Made by a program: the position numbers and the translations under genes. The notes under the pieces are model-generated. The model ran no database searches, was not told where the DNA came from, and worked only from the letters and a program-made list of their open reading frames with translations. From the NCBI GenBank assembly GCA_016858145.1, contig JAEHOE010000124.1, positions 248,001 to 312,000 of the forward strand: 64,000 nt of DNA. Reading direction: 5' to 3'. Positions within the stretch are counted from its first letter, which is position 1. Each line of letters starts with the position of its first letter. Below are positions 46,373 to 60,090 of this stretch, piece by piece. The stretch is from Edaphochlamys debaryana (lineage: Eukaryota; Chlorophyta; Chlorophyceae; Chlamydomonadales).

Positions 46373-48230
46373 AGCGAGGGGTGGCTGGGGGCGGGGGTGC
46401 AGTCTAGGACACATACCGCAGCCAGGAAGGCGGGAAGCGGGGGACAGAGGCACACATCAAGTGATGAAGCATGCAACCTGGCTAGCTAGCTAGCCGGGAG
46501 GCGCTCTCCTCAATCTGACTCCCTCCTGTCCTGGGGGGATCAAGACGGGGCTTGCGGTAGGCACACCCATGCACAGCCACCTGTGGGCCCCGCTGGGCCC
46601 AGCCCCGCTGGGCTTCGTCCTCCCCTTGCGGCACAGCCCAGCTGCACTGCAGCACAGCAGCCTGGGGTACCTCCCTGTAAGACGAGCACAAGGGAAGAGA
46701 ACATGCATGTGAAGGCGCGCGGAGGCAGTGGCCTGGCCCCGCCCCTCTGCGCTCAGCTGGACCCGTGGGCCAGTGTCATCGAGCCAGGCTTGCAGCTGAC
46801 GCCCAACACTTAACCCCTCTCTGGAGTGCTGCAATGCCACATATCACTCAACACGACTCCCGGGCTTACGAATGCTCCGCGACCGCCACCGGCGCCACCA
46901 CTCCGAGTCCAATTTGGCATCAAGCTTCTCTTCCCACGAGCCTCCCAGGCCCCCTTCCCCCCGCGATGTGCTATATATAGTACACCGATAGGTGTAGAGC
47001 GAGCTGCACGCACGCAGGGTCGCTCCCGCGGAAGTCGGAATTGCGTCGGCCGACCCATCGCGGCGCCGCCTTTGCAGACGCGCCGTGCACGGATATGCTG
47101 AGCACTGTATGGCGAGTGCTTTGTGATAGCGCATCGGTTGCGGTGCAAGCGGCTGCACGTTCGGCGCCGACCGATTGACACGTACCCGCGACTCCCTGAG
47201 TTGCCCCCGCTTCCGTCGGCACTTGGAGCCACAAGCTCATCATTGCGCTATGTTACAAAAGCTGTTTACGTCGTGGAAGCGACGTAGGCTGCAGCAGGTC
47301 GGACCGGCGTACAGCAGGTGTGCAGCTATGGGGGTCCTACTTTCACCAGAGGGAATCCACCTATCATCCCCGCGCATTGGCCCCACTTTCGCCCGGTCGG
47401 GCCCCCCTGGGCCCCATGTGGGCCTTCCCTTCCCCCCCGGAATGTCATGGTCGCTATCTTGTACGGTGGGTGTCTTGATATTGGCTGTCTTGGAGCTTGG
47501 TGACGCGCAAGGCGCGGTGGTGGTGCGGGAGGCTCAAAATGCCCTCCCTTGCCCCGCCTGGGGAGTGACCCTGAAGGGCCCTGGCCCCAGATCTGGGCAG
47601 GGGTGAACGGCATCTGTCGTACACGATCCTACCAGGGATCGAACCTGGAATCTCCGGTTCCGTAGACCGGCGCTTTATCCATTAAGCCATAGGACCCTGA
47701 TCTCATCATCTCACTGGGGACACCCCAGCTACTGCTTAACGGCCGCCGAGGATCTCACTCGGGACGATATACGGAACACAACATGCCATTCATACGTGCG
47801 ATCGCAAACACACCAACAAAACGCAGCGCAAAACAACAGAGCTTCAGCAGGGCCAGCAGGCCCGGCAGGCGCAGGGGGCGCTCCAGACGCCAGGAGGGGC
47901 CCAAAGCAGAAGCAAGGAAGCACGCGCGCGGACCCGCCGACGCACACACGCCGCTGCTCAAGCCAGGCTCCGGTCCAAGCGCCAGGCTGCTAAGCCCTGC
48001 AGCCAGCGCCGGCTGCAAGAGAGCGAAGAGCTTGCTGGCAAGAAACCCCTGCCGCAAGGGTGCACGGCAGCTGCCAAGGCTGGGCAGAAGCGCCTGGCTC
48101 AGCAGCCAGCAGGAGGCGCCAGGCTCACCTCGCTCAGCAGCACTCAGCAGCATCAGAGCCTTGCATGTGCGTCTGGACTATAACCACAGCCTGCGCGGGT
48201 GACCTGTGGGGCCAAAGCGGGATGAAGAAG
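46373..48230. repeat. Array unit 15, A (1858 bp)
   Basis: From here to the window end only A-type cassettes occur. Confidence 0.95.
47624..47696 (-). tRNA. tRNA-Arg(ACG)
   Basis: Identical to the reference copy; the last canonical copy before the right edge. Confidence 0.95.
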
Positions 48231-50088
48231 AGCGAGGGGTGGCTGGGGGCGGGGGTGCAGTCTAGGACACATACCGCAGCCAGGAAGGCGGGAAGCGGGG
48301 GACAGAGGCACACATCAAGTGATGAAGCATGCAACCTGGCTAGCTAGCTAGCCGGGAGGCGCTCTCCTCAATCTGACTCCCTCCTGTCCTGGGGGGATCA
48401 AGACGGGGCTTGCGGTAGGCACACCCATGCACAGCCACCTGTGGGCCCCGCTGGGCCCAGCCCCGCTGGGCTTCGTCCTCCCCTTGCGGCACAGCCCAGC
48501 TGCACTGCAGCACAGCAGCCTGGGGTACCTCCCTGTAAGACGAGCACAAGGGAAGAGAACATGCATGTGAAGGCGCGCGGAGGCAGTGGCCTGGCCCCGC
48601 CCCTCTGCGCTCAGCTGGACCCGTGGGCCAGTGTCATCGAGCCAGGCTTGCAGCTGACGCCCAACACTTAACCCCTCTCTGGAGTGCTGCAATGCCACAT
48701 ATCACTCAACACGACTCCCGGGCTTACGAATGCTCCGCGACCGCCACCGGCGCCACCACTCCGAGTCCAATTTGGCATCAAGCTTCTCTTCCCACGAGCC
48801 TCCCAGGCCCCCTTCCCCCCGCGATGTGCTATATATAGTACACCGATAGGTGTAGAGCGAGCTGCACGCACGCAGGGTCGCTCCCGCGGAAGTCGGAATT
48901 GCGTCGGCCGACCCATCGCGGCGCCGCCTTTGCAGACGCGCCGTGCACGGATATGCTGAGCACTGTATGGCGAGTGCTTTGTGATAGCGCATCGGTTGCG
49001 GTGCAAGCGGCTGCACGTTCGGCGCCGACCGATTGACACGTACCCGCGACTCCCTGAGTTGCCCCCGCTTCCGTCGGCACTTGGAGCCACAAGCTCATCA
49101 TTGCGCTATGTTACAAAAGCTGTTTACGTCGTGGAAGCGACGTAGGCTGCAGCAGGTCGGACCGGCGTACAGCAGGTGTGCAGCTATGGGGGTCCTACCT
49201 TCACCAGAGGGAATCCACCTATCATCCCCGCGCATTGGCCCCACTTTCGCCCGGTCGGGCCCCCCTGGGCCCCATGTGGGCCTTCCCTTCCCCCCCGGAA
49301 TGTCATGGTCGCTATCTTGTACGGTGGGCGTCTTGATATTGGCTGTCTTGGAGCTTGGTGACGCGCAAGGCGCGGTGGTGGTGCGGGAGGCTCAAAATGC
49401 CCTCCCTTGCCCCGCCTGGGGAGTGACCCTGAAGGGCCCTGGCCCCAGATCTGGGCAGGGGTGAACGGCATCTGTCGTACACGATCCTACCAGGGATCGG
49501 ACCTGGAATCTCCGGTTCCGTAGACCGGCGCTTTATTCATTAAGCCATAGGACCCTGATCTCATCATCTCACTAGGGACACCCCAGCTATTGCTTACCGG
49601 CCGCCGAGGATCTCACTCGGGACGATATACGGAACACAACATGCCATTCATACGTGCGATCGCAAACACACCAACAAAACGCAGCGCAAAACAACAGAGC
49701 TTCAGCAGGGCCAGCAGGCCCGGCAGGCGCAGGGGGCGCTCCAGACGCCAGGAGGGGCCCAAAGCAGAAGCAAGGAAGCACGCGCGCGGACCCGCCGACG
49801 CACACACGCCGCTGCTCAAGCCAGGCTCCGGTCCAAGCGCCAGGCTGCTAAGCCCTGCAGCCAGCGCCGGCTGCAAGAGAGCGAAGAGCTTGCTGGCAAG
49901 AAACCCCTGCCGCAAGGGTGCACGGCAGCTGCCAAGGCTGGGCAGAAGCGCCTGGCTCAGCAGCCAGCAGGAGGCGCCAGGCTCACCTCGCTCAGCAGCA
50001 CTCAGCAGCATCAGAGCCTTGCATGTGCGTCTGGACTATAACCACAGCCTGCGCGGGTGACCTGTGGGGCCAAAGCGGGATGAAGAAG
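48231..50088. repeat. Array unit 16, A (1858 bp)
   Basis: First unit with the G19A/T55C tRNA. Confidence 0.95.
49482..49554 (-). tRNA. tRNA-Arg(ACG), probable pseudogene (G19A, T55C)
   Basis: Full length, but G19 of the D-loop and T55 of the T-loop are changed. Both are part of the tertiary elbow contact, and both fall in conserved positions of the A and B boxes, so transcription and folding should suffer. Confidence 0.7.
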
Positions 50089-51658
50089 AGCGAGGGGTGG
50101 CTGGGGGCGGGGGTGCAGTCTAGGACACATACCGCAGCCAGGAAGGCGGGAAGCGGGGGACAGAGGCACACATCAAGTGATGAAGCATGCAACCTGGCTA
50201 GCTAGCTAGCCGGGAGGCGCTCTCCTCAATCTGACTCCCTCCTGTCCTGGGGGGATCAAGACGGGGCTTGCGGTAGGCACACCCATGCACAGCCACCTGT
50301 GGGCCCCGCTGGGCCCAGCCCCGCTGGGCTTCGTCCTCCCCTTGCGGCACAGCCCAGCTGCACTGCAGCACAGCAGCCTGGGGTACCTCCCTGTAAGACG
50401 AGCACAAGGGAAGAGAACATGCATGTGAAGGCGCGCGGAGGCAGTGGCCTGGCCCCGCCCCTCTGCGCTCAGCTGGACCCGTGGGCCAGTGTCATCGAGC
50501 CAGGCTTGCAGCTGACGCCCAACACTTAACCCCTCTCTGGAGTGCTGCAATGCCACATATCACTCAACACGACTCCCGGGCTTACGAATGCTCCGCGACC
50601 GCCACCGGCGCCACCACTCCGAGTCCAATTTGGCATCAAGCTTCTCTTCCCACGAGCCTCCCAGGCCCCCTTCCCCCCGCGATGTGCTATATATAGTACA
50701 CCGATAGGTGTAGAGCGAGCTGCACGCACGCAGGGTCGCTCCCGCGGAAGTCGGAATTGCGTCGGCCGACCCATCGCGGCGCCGCCTTTGCAGACGCGCC
50801 GTGCACGGATATGCTGAGCACTGTATGGCGAGTGCTTTGTGATAGCGCATCGGTTGCGGTGCAAGCGGCTGCACGTTCGGCGCCGACCGATTGACACGTA
50901 CCCGCGACTCCCTGAGTTGCCCCCGCTTCCGTCGGCACTTGGAGCCACAAGCTCATCATTGCGCTATGTTACAAAAGCTGTTTACGTCGTGGAAGCGACG
51001 TAGGCTGCAGCAGGTCGGACCGGCGTACAGCAGGTGTGCAGCTATGGGGGTCCTACCTTCACCAGAGGGAATCCACCTATCATCCCCGCGCATTGGCCCC
51101 ACTTTCGCCCGGTCGGGCCCCCCTGGGCCCCATGTGGGCCTTCCCTTCCCCCCCGGAATGTCATGGTCGCTATCTTGTACGGTGGGCGTCTTGATATTGG
51201 CTGTCTTGGAGCTTGGTCACGCGCAAGGCGCGGTGGTGGTGCGGGAGGCTCAAAATGCCCTCCCTTGCCCCGCCTGGGGAGTGACCCTGAAGGGCCCTGG
51301 CCCCAGATCTGGGCAGGGGTGAACGGCATCTGTCGTACACGATCCTACCAGAGATCGACCCTGGAATCTCCGGTTCCGTAGACCGGCGCTTTATCCATTA
51401 CTCCAAGCGCCAGGCTGCTAAGCCCTGCAGCCAGCGCCGGCTGCAAGAGAGCGAAGAGCTTGCTGGCAAGAAACCCCTGCCGCAAGGGTGCACGGCAGCT
51501 GCCAAGGCTGGGCAGAAGCGCCTGGCTCAGCAGCCAGCAGGAGGCGCCAGGCTCACCTCGCTCAGCAGCACTCAGCAGCATCAGAGCCTTGCATGTGCGT
51601 CTGGACTATAACCACAGCCTGCGCGGGTGACCTGTGGGGCCAAAGCGGGATGAAGAAG
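50089..51658. repeat. Array unit 17, deleted A (1570 bp)
   Basis: A unit lacking 288 bp that includes the tRNA 5' end and the start of the core tail. First of four such units in a row. Confidence 0.95.
51340..51400 (-). pseudogene. tRNA-Arg(ACG) fragment, 5' end deleted
   Basis: Lacks the 5' acceptor strand and first D-stem bases; also T54G and C61T in the T-arm. Confidence 0.9.
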
Positions 51659-53228
51659 AGCGAGGGGTGGCCGGGGGCGGGGGTGCAGTCTAGGACACAT
51701 ACCGCAGCCAGGAAGGCGGGAAGCGGGGGACAGAGGCACACATCAAGTGATGAAGCATGCAACCTGGCTAGCTAGCTAGGCGGGAGGCGCTCTCCTCAAT
51801 CTGACTCCCTCCTGTCCTGGGGGGATCAAGACGGGGCTTGCGGTAGGCACACCCATGCACAGCCACCTGTGGGCCCCGCTGGGCCCAGCCCCGCTGGGCT
51901 TCGTCCTCCCCTTGCGGCACAGCCCAGCTGCACTGCAGCACAGCAGCCTGGGGTACCTCCCTGTAAGACGAGCACAAGGGAAGAGAACATGCATGTGAAG
52001 GCGCGCGGAGGCAGTGGCCTGGCCCCGCCCCTCTGCGCTCAGCTGGACCCGTGGGCCAGTGTCATCGAGCCAGGCTTGCAGCTGACGCCCAACACTTAAC
52101 CCCTCTCTGGAGTGCTGCAATGCCACATATCACTCAACACGACTCCCGGGCTTACGAATGCTCCGCGACCGCCACCGGCGCCACCACTCCGAGTCCAATT
52201 TGGCATCAAGCTTCTCTTCCCACGAGCCTCCCAGGCCCCCTTCCCCCCGCGATGTGCTATATATAGTACACCGATAGGTGTAGAGCGAGCTGCACGCACG
52301 CAGGGTCGCTCCCGCGGAAGTCGGAATTGCGTCGGCCGACCCATCGCGGCGCCGCCTTTGCAGACGCGCCGTGCACGGATATGCTGAGCACTTTATGGCG
52401 AGTGCTTTGTGATAGCGCATCGTTTGCGGTGCAAGCGGCTGCACGTTCGGCGCCGACCGATTGACACGTACCCGCGACTCCCTGAGTTGCCCCCGCTTCC
52501 GTCGGCACTTGGAGCCACAAGCTCATCATTGCGCTATGCTACAAAAGCTGTTTACGTCGTGGAAGCGACGTAGGCTGCAGCAGGTCGGACCGGCGTACAG
52601 CAGGTGTGCAGCTATGGGGGTTCTACCTTCACCAGAGGGAATCCACCTATCATCCCCGCGCATTGGCCCCACTTTCGCCCGGTCGGGCCCCCCTGGGCCC
52701 CATGTGGGCCTTCCCTTCCCCCCCGGAATGTCATGGTCGCTATCTTGTACGGTGGGCGTCTTGATATTGGCTGTCTTGGAGCTTGGTCACGCGCAAGGCG
52801 CGGTGGTGGTGCGGGAGGCTCAAAATGCCCTCCCTTGCCCGGCCTGGGGAGTGATCCTGAAGGGCCCTGGCCCCAGATCTGGGCAGGGGTGAACGGCATC
52901 TGTCGTACACGATCCTACCAGAGATCGACCCTGGAATCTCCGGTTCCGTAGACCGGCGCTTTATCCATTACTCCAAGCGCCAGGCTGCTAAGCCCTGCAG
53001 CCAGCGCCGGCTGCAAGAGAGCGAAGAGCTTGCTGGCAAGAAACCCCTGCCGCAAGGGTGCACGGCAGCTGCCAAGGCTGGGCAGAAGCGCCTGGCTCAG
53101 CAGCCAGCAGGAGGCGCCAGGCTCACCTCGCTCAGCAGCACTCAGCAGCATCAGAGCCTTGCATGTGCGTCTGGACTATAACCACAGCCTGCGCGGGTGA
53201 CCTGTGGGGCCAAAGCGGGATGAAGAAG
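51659..53228. repeat. Array unit 18, deleted A (1570 bp)
   Basis: Same deletion as unit 17. Confidence 0.95.
52910..52970 (-). pseudogene. tRNA-Arg(ACG) fragment, 5' end deleted
   Basis: Same as at 51340-51400. Confidence 0.9.
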
Positions 53229-54798
53229 AGCGAGGGGTGGCCGGGGGCGGGGGTGCAGTCTAGGACACATACCGCAGCCAGGAAGGCGGGAAGCGGGGGA
53301 CAGAGGCACACATCAAGTGATGAAGCATGCAACCTGGCTAGCTAGCTAGGCGGGAGGCGCTCTCCTCAATCTGACTCCCTCCTGTCCTGGGGGGATCAAG
53401 ACGGGGCTTGCGGTAGGCACACCCATGCACAGCCACCTGTGGGCCCCGCTGGGCCCAGCCCCGCTGGGCTTCGTCCTCCCCTTGCGGCACAGCCCAGCTG
53501 CACTGCAGCACAGCAGCCTGGGGTACCTCCCTGTAAGACGAGCACAAGGGAAGAGAACATGCATGTGAAGGCGCGCGGAGGCAGTGGCCTGGCCCCGCCC
53601 CTCTGCGCTCAGCTGGACCCGTGGGCCAGTGTCATCGAGCCAGGCTTGCAGCTGACGCCCAACACTTAACCCCTCTCTGGAGTGCTGCAATGCCACATAT
53701 CACTCAACACGACTCCCGGGCTTACGAATGCTCCGCGACCGCCACCGGCGCCACCACTCCGAGTCCAATTTGGCATCAAGCTTCTCTTCCCACGGGCCTC
53801 CCAGGCCCCCTTCCCCCCGCGATGTGCTATATATAGTACACCGATAGGTGTAGAGCGAGCTGCACGCACGCAGGGTCGCTCCCGCGGAAGTCGGAATTGC
53901 GTCGGCCGACCCATCGCGGCGCCGCCTTTGCAGACGCGCCGTGCACGGATATGCTGAGCACTGTATGGCGAGTGCTTTGTGATAGCGCATCGGTTGCGGT
54001 GCAAGCGGCTGCACGTTCGGCGCCGACCGATTGACACGTACCCGCGACTCCCTGAGTTGCCCCCGCTTCCGTCGGCACTTGGAGCCACAAGCTCATCATT
54101 GCGCTATGCTACAAAAGCTGTTTACGTCGTGGAAGCGACGTAGGCTGCAGCAGGTCGGACCGGCGTACAGCAGGTGTGCAGCTATGGGGGTTCTACCTTC
54201 ACCAGAGGGAATCCACCTATCATCCCCGCGCATTGGCCCCACTTTCGCCCGGTCGGGCCCCCCTGGGCCCCATGTGGGCCTTCCCTTCCCCCCCGGAATG
54301 TCATGGTCGCTATCTTGTACGGTGGGCGTCTTGATATTGGCTGTCTTGGAGCTTGGTCACGCGCAAGGCGCGGTGGTGGTGCGGGAGGCTCAAAATGCCC
54401 TCCCTTGCCCGGCCTGGGGAGTGATCCTGAAGGGCCCTGGCCCCAGATCTGGGCAGGGGTGAACGGCATCTGTCGTACACGATCCTACCAGAGATCGACC
54501 CTGGAATCTCCGGTTCCGTAGACCGGCGCTTTATCCATTACTCCAAGCGCCAGGCTGCTAAGCCCTGCAGCCAGCGCCGGCTGCAAGAGAGCGAAGAGCT
54601 TGCTGGCAAGAAACCCCTGCCGCAAGGGTGCACGGCAGCTGCCAAGGCTGGGCAGAAGCGCCTGGCTCAGCAGCCAGCAGGAGGCGCCAGGCTCACCTCG
54701 CTCAGCAGCACTCAGCAGCATCAGAGCCTTGCATGTGCGTCTGGACTATAACCACAGCCTGCGCGGGTGACCTGTGGGGCCAAAGCGGGATGAAGAAG
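53229..54798. repeat. Array unit 19, deleted A (1570 bp)
   Basis: Same deletion; carries CACGGGCCTC where older units have CACGAGCCTC. Confidence 0.95.
54480..54540 (-). pseudogene. tRNA-Arg(ACG) fragment, 5' end deleted
   Basis: Same as at 51340-51400. Confidence 0.9.
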
Positions 54799-56368
54799 AG
54801 CGAGGGGTGGCCGGGGGCGGGGGTGCAGTCTAGGACACATACCGCAGCCAGGAAGGCGGGAAGCGGGGGACAGAGGCACACATCAAGTGATGAAGCATGC
54901 AACCTGGCTAGCTAGCTAGGCGGGAGGCGCTCTCCTCAATCTGACTCCCTCCTGTCCTGGGGGGATCAAGACGGGGCTTGCGGTAGGCACACCCATGCAC
55001 AGCCACCTGTGGGCCCCGCTGGGCCCAGCCCCGCTGGGCTTCGTCCTCCCCTTGCGGCACAGCCCAGCTGCACTGCAGCACAGCAGCCTGGGGTACCTCC
55101 CTGTAAGACGAGCACAAGGGAAGAGAACATGCATGTGAAGGCGCGCGGAGGCAGTGGCCTGGCCCCGCCCCTCTGCGCTCAGCTGGACCCGTGGGCCAGT
55201 GTCATCGAGCCAGGCTTGCAGCTGACGCCCAACACTTAACCCCTCTCTGGAGTGCTGCAATGCCACATATCACTCAACACGACTCCCGGGCTTACGAATG
55301 CTCCGCGACCGCCACCGGCGCCACCACTCCGAGTCCAATTTGGCATCAAGCTTCTCTTCCCACGGGCCTCCCAGGCCCCCTTCCCCCCGCGATGTGCTAT
55401 ATATAGTACACCGATAGGTGTAGAGCGAGCTGCACGCACGCAGGGTCGCTCCCGCGGAAGTCGGAATTGCGTCGGCCGACCCATCGCGGCGCCGCCTTTG
55501 CAGACGCGCCGTGCACGGATATGCTGAGCACTGTATGGCGAGTGCTTTGTGATAGCGCATCGGTTGCGGTGCAAGCGGCTGCACGTTCGGCGCCGACCGA
55601 TTGACACGTACCCGCGACTCCCTGAGTTGCCCCCGCTTCCGTCGGCACTTGGAGCCACAAGCTCATCATTGCGCTATGCTACAAAAGCTGTTTACGTCGT
55701 GGAAGCGACGTAGGCTGCAGCAGGTCGGACCGGCGTACAGCAGGTGTGCAGCTATGGGGGTTCTACCTTCACCAGAGGGAATCCACCTATCATCCCCGCG
55801 CATTGGCCCCACTTTCGCCCGGTCGGGCCCCCCTGGGCCCCATGTGGGCCTTCCCTTCCCCCCCGGAATGTCATGGTCGCTATCTTGTACGGTGGGCGTC
55901 TTGATATTGGCTGTCTTGGAGCTTGGTCACGCGCAAGGCGCGGTGGTGGTGCGGGAGGCTCAAAATGCCCTCCCTTGCCCGGCCTGGGGAGTGATCCTGA
56001 AGGGCCCTGGCCCCAGATCTGGGCAGGGGTGAACGGCATCTGTCGTACACGATCCTACCAGAGATCGACCCTGGAATCTCCGGTTCCGTAGACCGGCGCT
56101 TTATCCATTACTCCAAGCGCCAGGCTGCTAAGCCCTGCAGCCAGCGCCGGCTGCAAGAGAGCGAAGAGCTTGCTGGCAAGAAACCCCTGCCGCAAGGGTG
56201 CACGGCAGCTGCCAAGGCTGGGCAGAAGCGCCTGGCTCAGCAGCCAGCAGGAGGCGCCAGGCTCACCTCGCTCAGCAGCACTCAGCAGCATCAGAGCCTT
56301 GCATGTGCGTCTGGACTATAACCACAGCCTGCGCGGGTGACCTGTGGGGCCAAAGCGGGATGAAGAAG
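54799..56368. repeat. Array unit 20, deleted A (1570 bp)
   Basis: No difference from unit 19 that I can see. Confidence 0.95.
56050..56110 (-). pseudogene. tRNA-Arg(ACG) fragment, 5' end deleted
   Basis: Same as at 51340-51400. Confidence 0.9.
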
Positions 56369-58229
56369 AGCGAGGGGTGGCCGGGGGCGGGGGTGCAGTC
56401 TAGGACACATACCGCAGCCAGGAAGGCGGGAAGCGGGGGACAGAGGCACACATCAAGTGATGAAGCATGCAACCTGGCTAGCTAGCTAGCCGGGAGGCGC
56501 TCTCCTCAATCTGACTCCCTCCTGTCCTGGGGGGATCAAGACGGGGCTTGCGGTAGGCACACCCATGCACAGCCACCTGTGGGCCCCGCTGGGCCCAGCC
56601 CCGCTGGGCTTCGTCCTCCCCTTGCGGCACAGCCCAGCTGCACTGCAGCACAGCAGCCTGGGGTACCTCCCTGTAAGACGAGCACAAGGGAAGAGAACAT
56701 GCATGTGAAGGCGCGCGGAGGCAGTGGCCTGGCCCCGCCCCTCTGCGCTCAGCTGGACCCGTGGGCCAGTGTCATCGAGCCAGGCTTGCAGCTGACGCCC
56801 AACACTTAACCCCTCTCTGGAGTGCTGCAATGCCACATATCACTCAACACGACTCCCGGGCTTACGAATGCTCCGCGACCGCCACCGGCGCCACCACTCC
56901 GAGTCCAATTTGGCATCAAGCTTCTCTTCCCACGGGCCTCCCAGGCCCCCTTCCCCCCGCGATGTGCTATATATAGTACACCGATAGGTGTAGAGCGAGC
57001 TGCACGCACGCAGGGTCGCTCCCGCGGAAGTCGGAATTGCGTCGGCCGACCCATCGCGGCGCCGCCTTTGCAGACGCGCCGTGCACGGATATGCTGAGCA
57101 CTGTATGGCGAGTGCTTTGTGATAGCGCATCGGTTGCGGTGCAAGCGGCTGCACGTTCGGCGCCGACCGATTGACACGTACCCGCGACTCCCTGAGTTGC
57201 CCCCGCTTCCGTCGGCACTTGGAGCCACAAGCTCATCATTGCGCTATGCTACAAAAGCTGTTTACGTCGTGGAAGCGACGTAGGCTGCAGCAGGTCGGAC
57301 CGGCGTACAGCAGGTGTGCAGCTATGGGGGTTCTACCTTCACCAGAGGGAATCCACCTATCATCCCCGCGCATTGGCCCCACTTTCGCCCGGTCGGGCCC
57401 CCCTGGGCCCCATGTGGGCCTTCCCTTCCCCCCCGGAATGTCATGGTCGCTATCTTGTACGGTGGGCGTCTTGATATTGGCTGTCTTGGAGCTTGGTCAC
57501 GCGCAAGGCGCGGTGGTGGTGCGGGAGGCTCAAAATGCCCTCCCTTGCCCCGCCTGGGGAGTGATCCTGAAGGGCCCTGGCCCCAGATCTGGGCAGGGGT
57601 GAACGGCATCTGTCGTACACGATCCTACCAGGGATCGGACCTGGAATCTCCGGTTCCGTAGACCGGCGCTTTATTCATTAAGCCATAGGACCCTGATCTC
57701 ATCATCTCACTGGGGACACCCCAGCTACTGCTTAACGGCTGCCGAGGATCTCACTCGGTCGGGACGATATACGGAACACAACATGCCACCATGCGTGCGA
57801 TCGCAAACACACCAACAAAACGCAGCGCAAAACAACAGAGCTTCAGCAGGGCCAGCAGGCCCGGCAGGCGCAGGGGGCGCTCCAGACGCCAGGAGGGGCC
57901 CAAAGCAGAAGCAAGGAAGCACGCGCGCGGACCCGCCGACGCACACACGCCGCTGCTCAAGCCAGGCTCCGGTCCAAGCGCCAGGCTGCTAAGCCCTGCA
58001 GCCAGCGCCGGCTGCAAGAGAGCGAAGAGCTTGCTGGCAAGAAACCCCTGCCGCAAGGGTGCACGGCAGCTGCCAAGGCTGGGCAGAAGCGCCTGGCTCA
58101 GCAGCCAGCAGGAGGCGCCAGGCTCACCTCGCTCAGCAGCACTCAGCAGCATCAGAGCCTTGCATGTGCGTCTGGACTATAACCACAGCCTGCGCGGGTG
58201 ACCTGTGGGGCCAAAGCGGGATGAAGAAG
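56369..58229. repeat. Array unit 21, A (1861 bp)
   Basis: A unit with a 4-bp insertion (CACTCGGTCGGG) and a 1-bp loss near the tRNA 5' flank. Confidence 0.95.
57620..57692 (-). tRNA. tRNA-Arg(ACG), probable pseudogene (G19A, T55C)
   Basis: Same double change as at 49482-49554. Confidence 0.7.
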
Positions 58230-60090
58230 AGCGAGGGGTGGCTGGGGGCGGGGGTGCAGTCTAGGACACATACCGCAGCCAGGAAGGCGGGAAGCGGGGG
58301 ACAGAGGCACACATCAAGTGATGAAGCATGCAACCTGGCTAGCTAGCTAGGCGGGAGGCGCTCTCCTCAATCTGACTCCCTCCTGTCCTGGGGGGATCAA
58401 GACGGGGCTTGCGGTAGGCACACCCATGCACAGCCACCTGTGGGCCCCGCTGGGCCCAGCCCCGCTGGGCTTCGTCCTCCCCTTGCGGCACAGCCCAGCT
58501 GCACTGCAGCACAGCAGCCTGGGGTACCTCCCTGTAAGACGAGCACAAGGGAAGAGAACATGCATGTGAAGGCGCGCGGAGGCAGTGGCCTGGCCCCGCC
58601 CCTCTGCGCTCAGCTGGACCCGTGGGCCAGTGTCATCGAGCCAGGCTTGCAGCTGACGCCCAACACTTAACCCCTCTCTGGAGTGCTGCAATGCCACATA
58701 TCACTCAACACGACTCCCGGGCTTACGAATGCTCCGCGACCGCCACCGGCGCCACCACTCCGAGTCCAATTTGGCATCAAGCTTCTCTTCCCACGAGCCT
58801 CCCAGGCCCCCTTCCCCCCGCGATGTGCTATATATAGTACACCGATAGGTGTAGAGCGAGCTGCACGCACGCAGGGTCGCTCCCGCGGAAGTCGGAATTG
58901 CGTCGGCCGACCCATCGCGGCGCCGCCTTTGCAGACGCGCCGTGCACGGATATGCTGAGCACTGTATGGCGAGTGCTTTGTGATAGCGCATCGGTTGCGG
59001 TGCAAGCGGCTGCACGTTCGGCGCCGACCGATTGACACGTACCCGCGACTCCCTGAGTTGCCCCCGCTTCCGTCGGCACTTGGAGCCACAAGCTCATCAT
59101 TGCGCTATGCTACAAAAGCTGTTTACGTCGTGGAAGCGACGTAGGCTGCAGCAGGTCGGACCGGCGTACAGCAGGTGTGCAGCTATGGGGGTTCTACCTT
59201 CACCAGAGGGAATCCACCTATCATCCCCGCGCATTGGCCCCACTTTCGCCCGGTCGGGCCCCCCTGGGCCCCATGTGGGCCTTCCCTTCCCCCCCGGAAT
59301 GTCATGGTCGCTATCTTGTACGGTGGGCGTCTTGATATTGGCTGTCTTGGAGCTTGGTCACGCGCAAGGCGCGGTGGTGGTGCGGGAGGCTCAAAATGCC
59401 CTCCCTTGCCCCGCCTGGGGAGTGATCCTGAAGGGCCCTGGCCCCAGATCTGGGCAGGGGTGAACGGCATCTGTCGTACACGATCCTACCAGGGATCGGA
59501 CCTGGAATCTCCGGTTCCGTAGACCGGCGCTTTATTCATTAAGCCATAGGACCCTGATCTCATCATCTCACTGGGGACACCCCAGCTACTGCTTAACGGC
59601 TGCCGAGGATCTCACTCGGTCGGGACGATATACGGAACACAACATGCCACCATGCGTGCGATCGCAAACACACCAACAAAACGCAGCGCAAAACAACAGA
59701 GCTTCAGCAGGGCCAGCAGGCCCGGCAGGCGCAGGGGGCGCTCCAGACGCCAGGAGGGGCCCAAAGCAGAAGCAAGGAAGCACGCGCGCGGACCCGCCGA
59801 CGCACACACGCCGCTGCTCAAGCCAGGCTCCGGTCCAAGCGCCAGGCTGCTAAGCCCTGCAGCCAGCGCCGGCTGCAAGAGAGCGAAGAGCTTGCTGGCA
59901 AGAAACCCCTGCCGCAAGGGTGCACGGCAGCTGCCAAGGCTGGGCAGAAGCGCCTGGCTCAGCAGCCAGCAGGAGGCGCCAGGCTCACCTCGCTCAGCAG
60001 CACTCAGCAGCATCAGAGCCTTGCATGTGCGTCTGGACTATAACCACAGCCTGCGCGGGTGACCTGTGGGGCCAAAGCGGGATGAAGAAG
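58230..60090. repeat. Array unit 22, A (1861 bp)
   Basis: Same flank insertion as unit 21; cassette has GCTAGG where unit 21 has GCTAGC. Confidence 0.95.
59481..59553 (-). tRNA. tRNA-Arg(ACG), probable pseudogene (G19A, T55C)
   Basis: Same double change as at 49482-49554. Confidence 0.7.
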
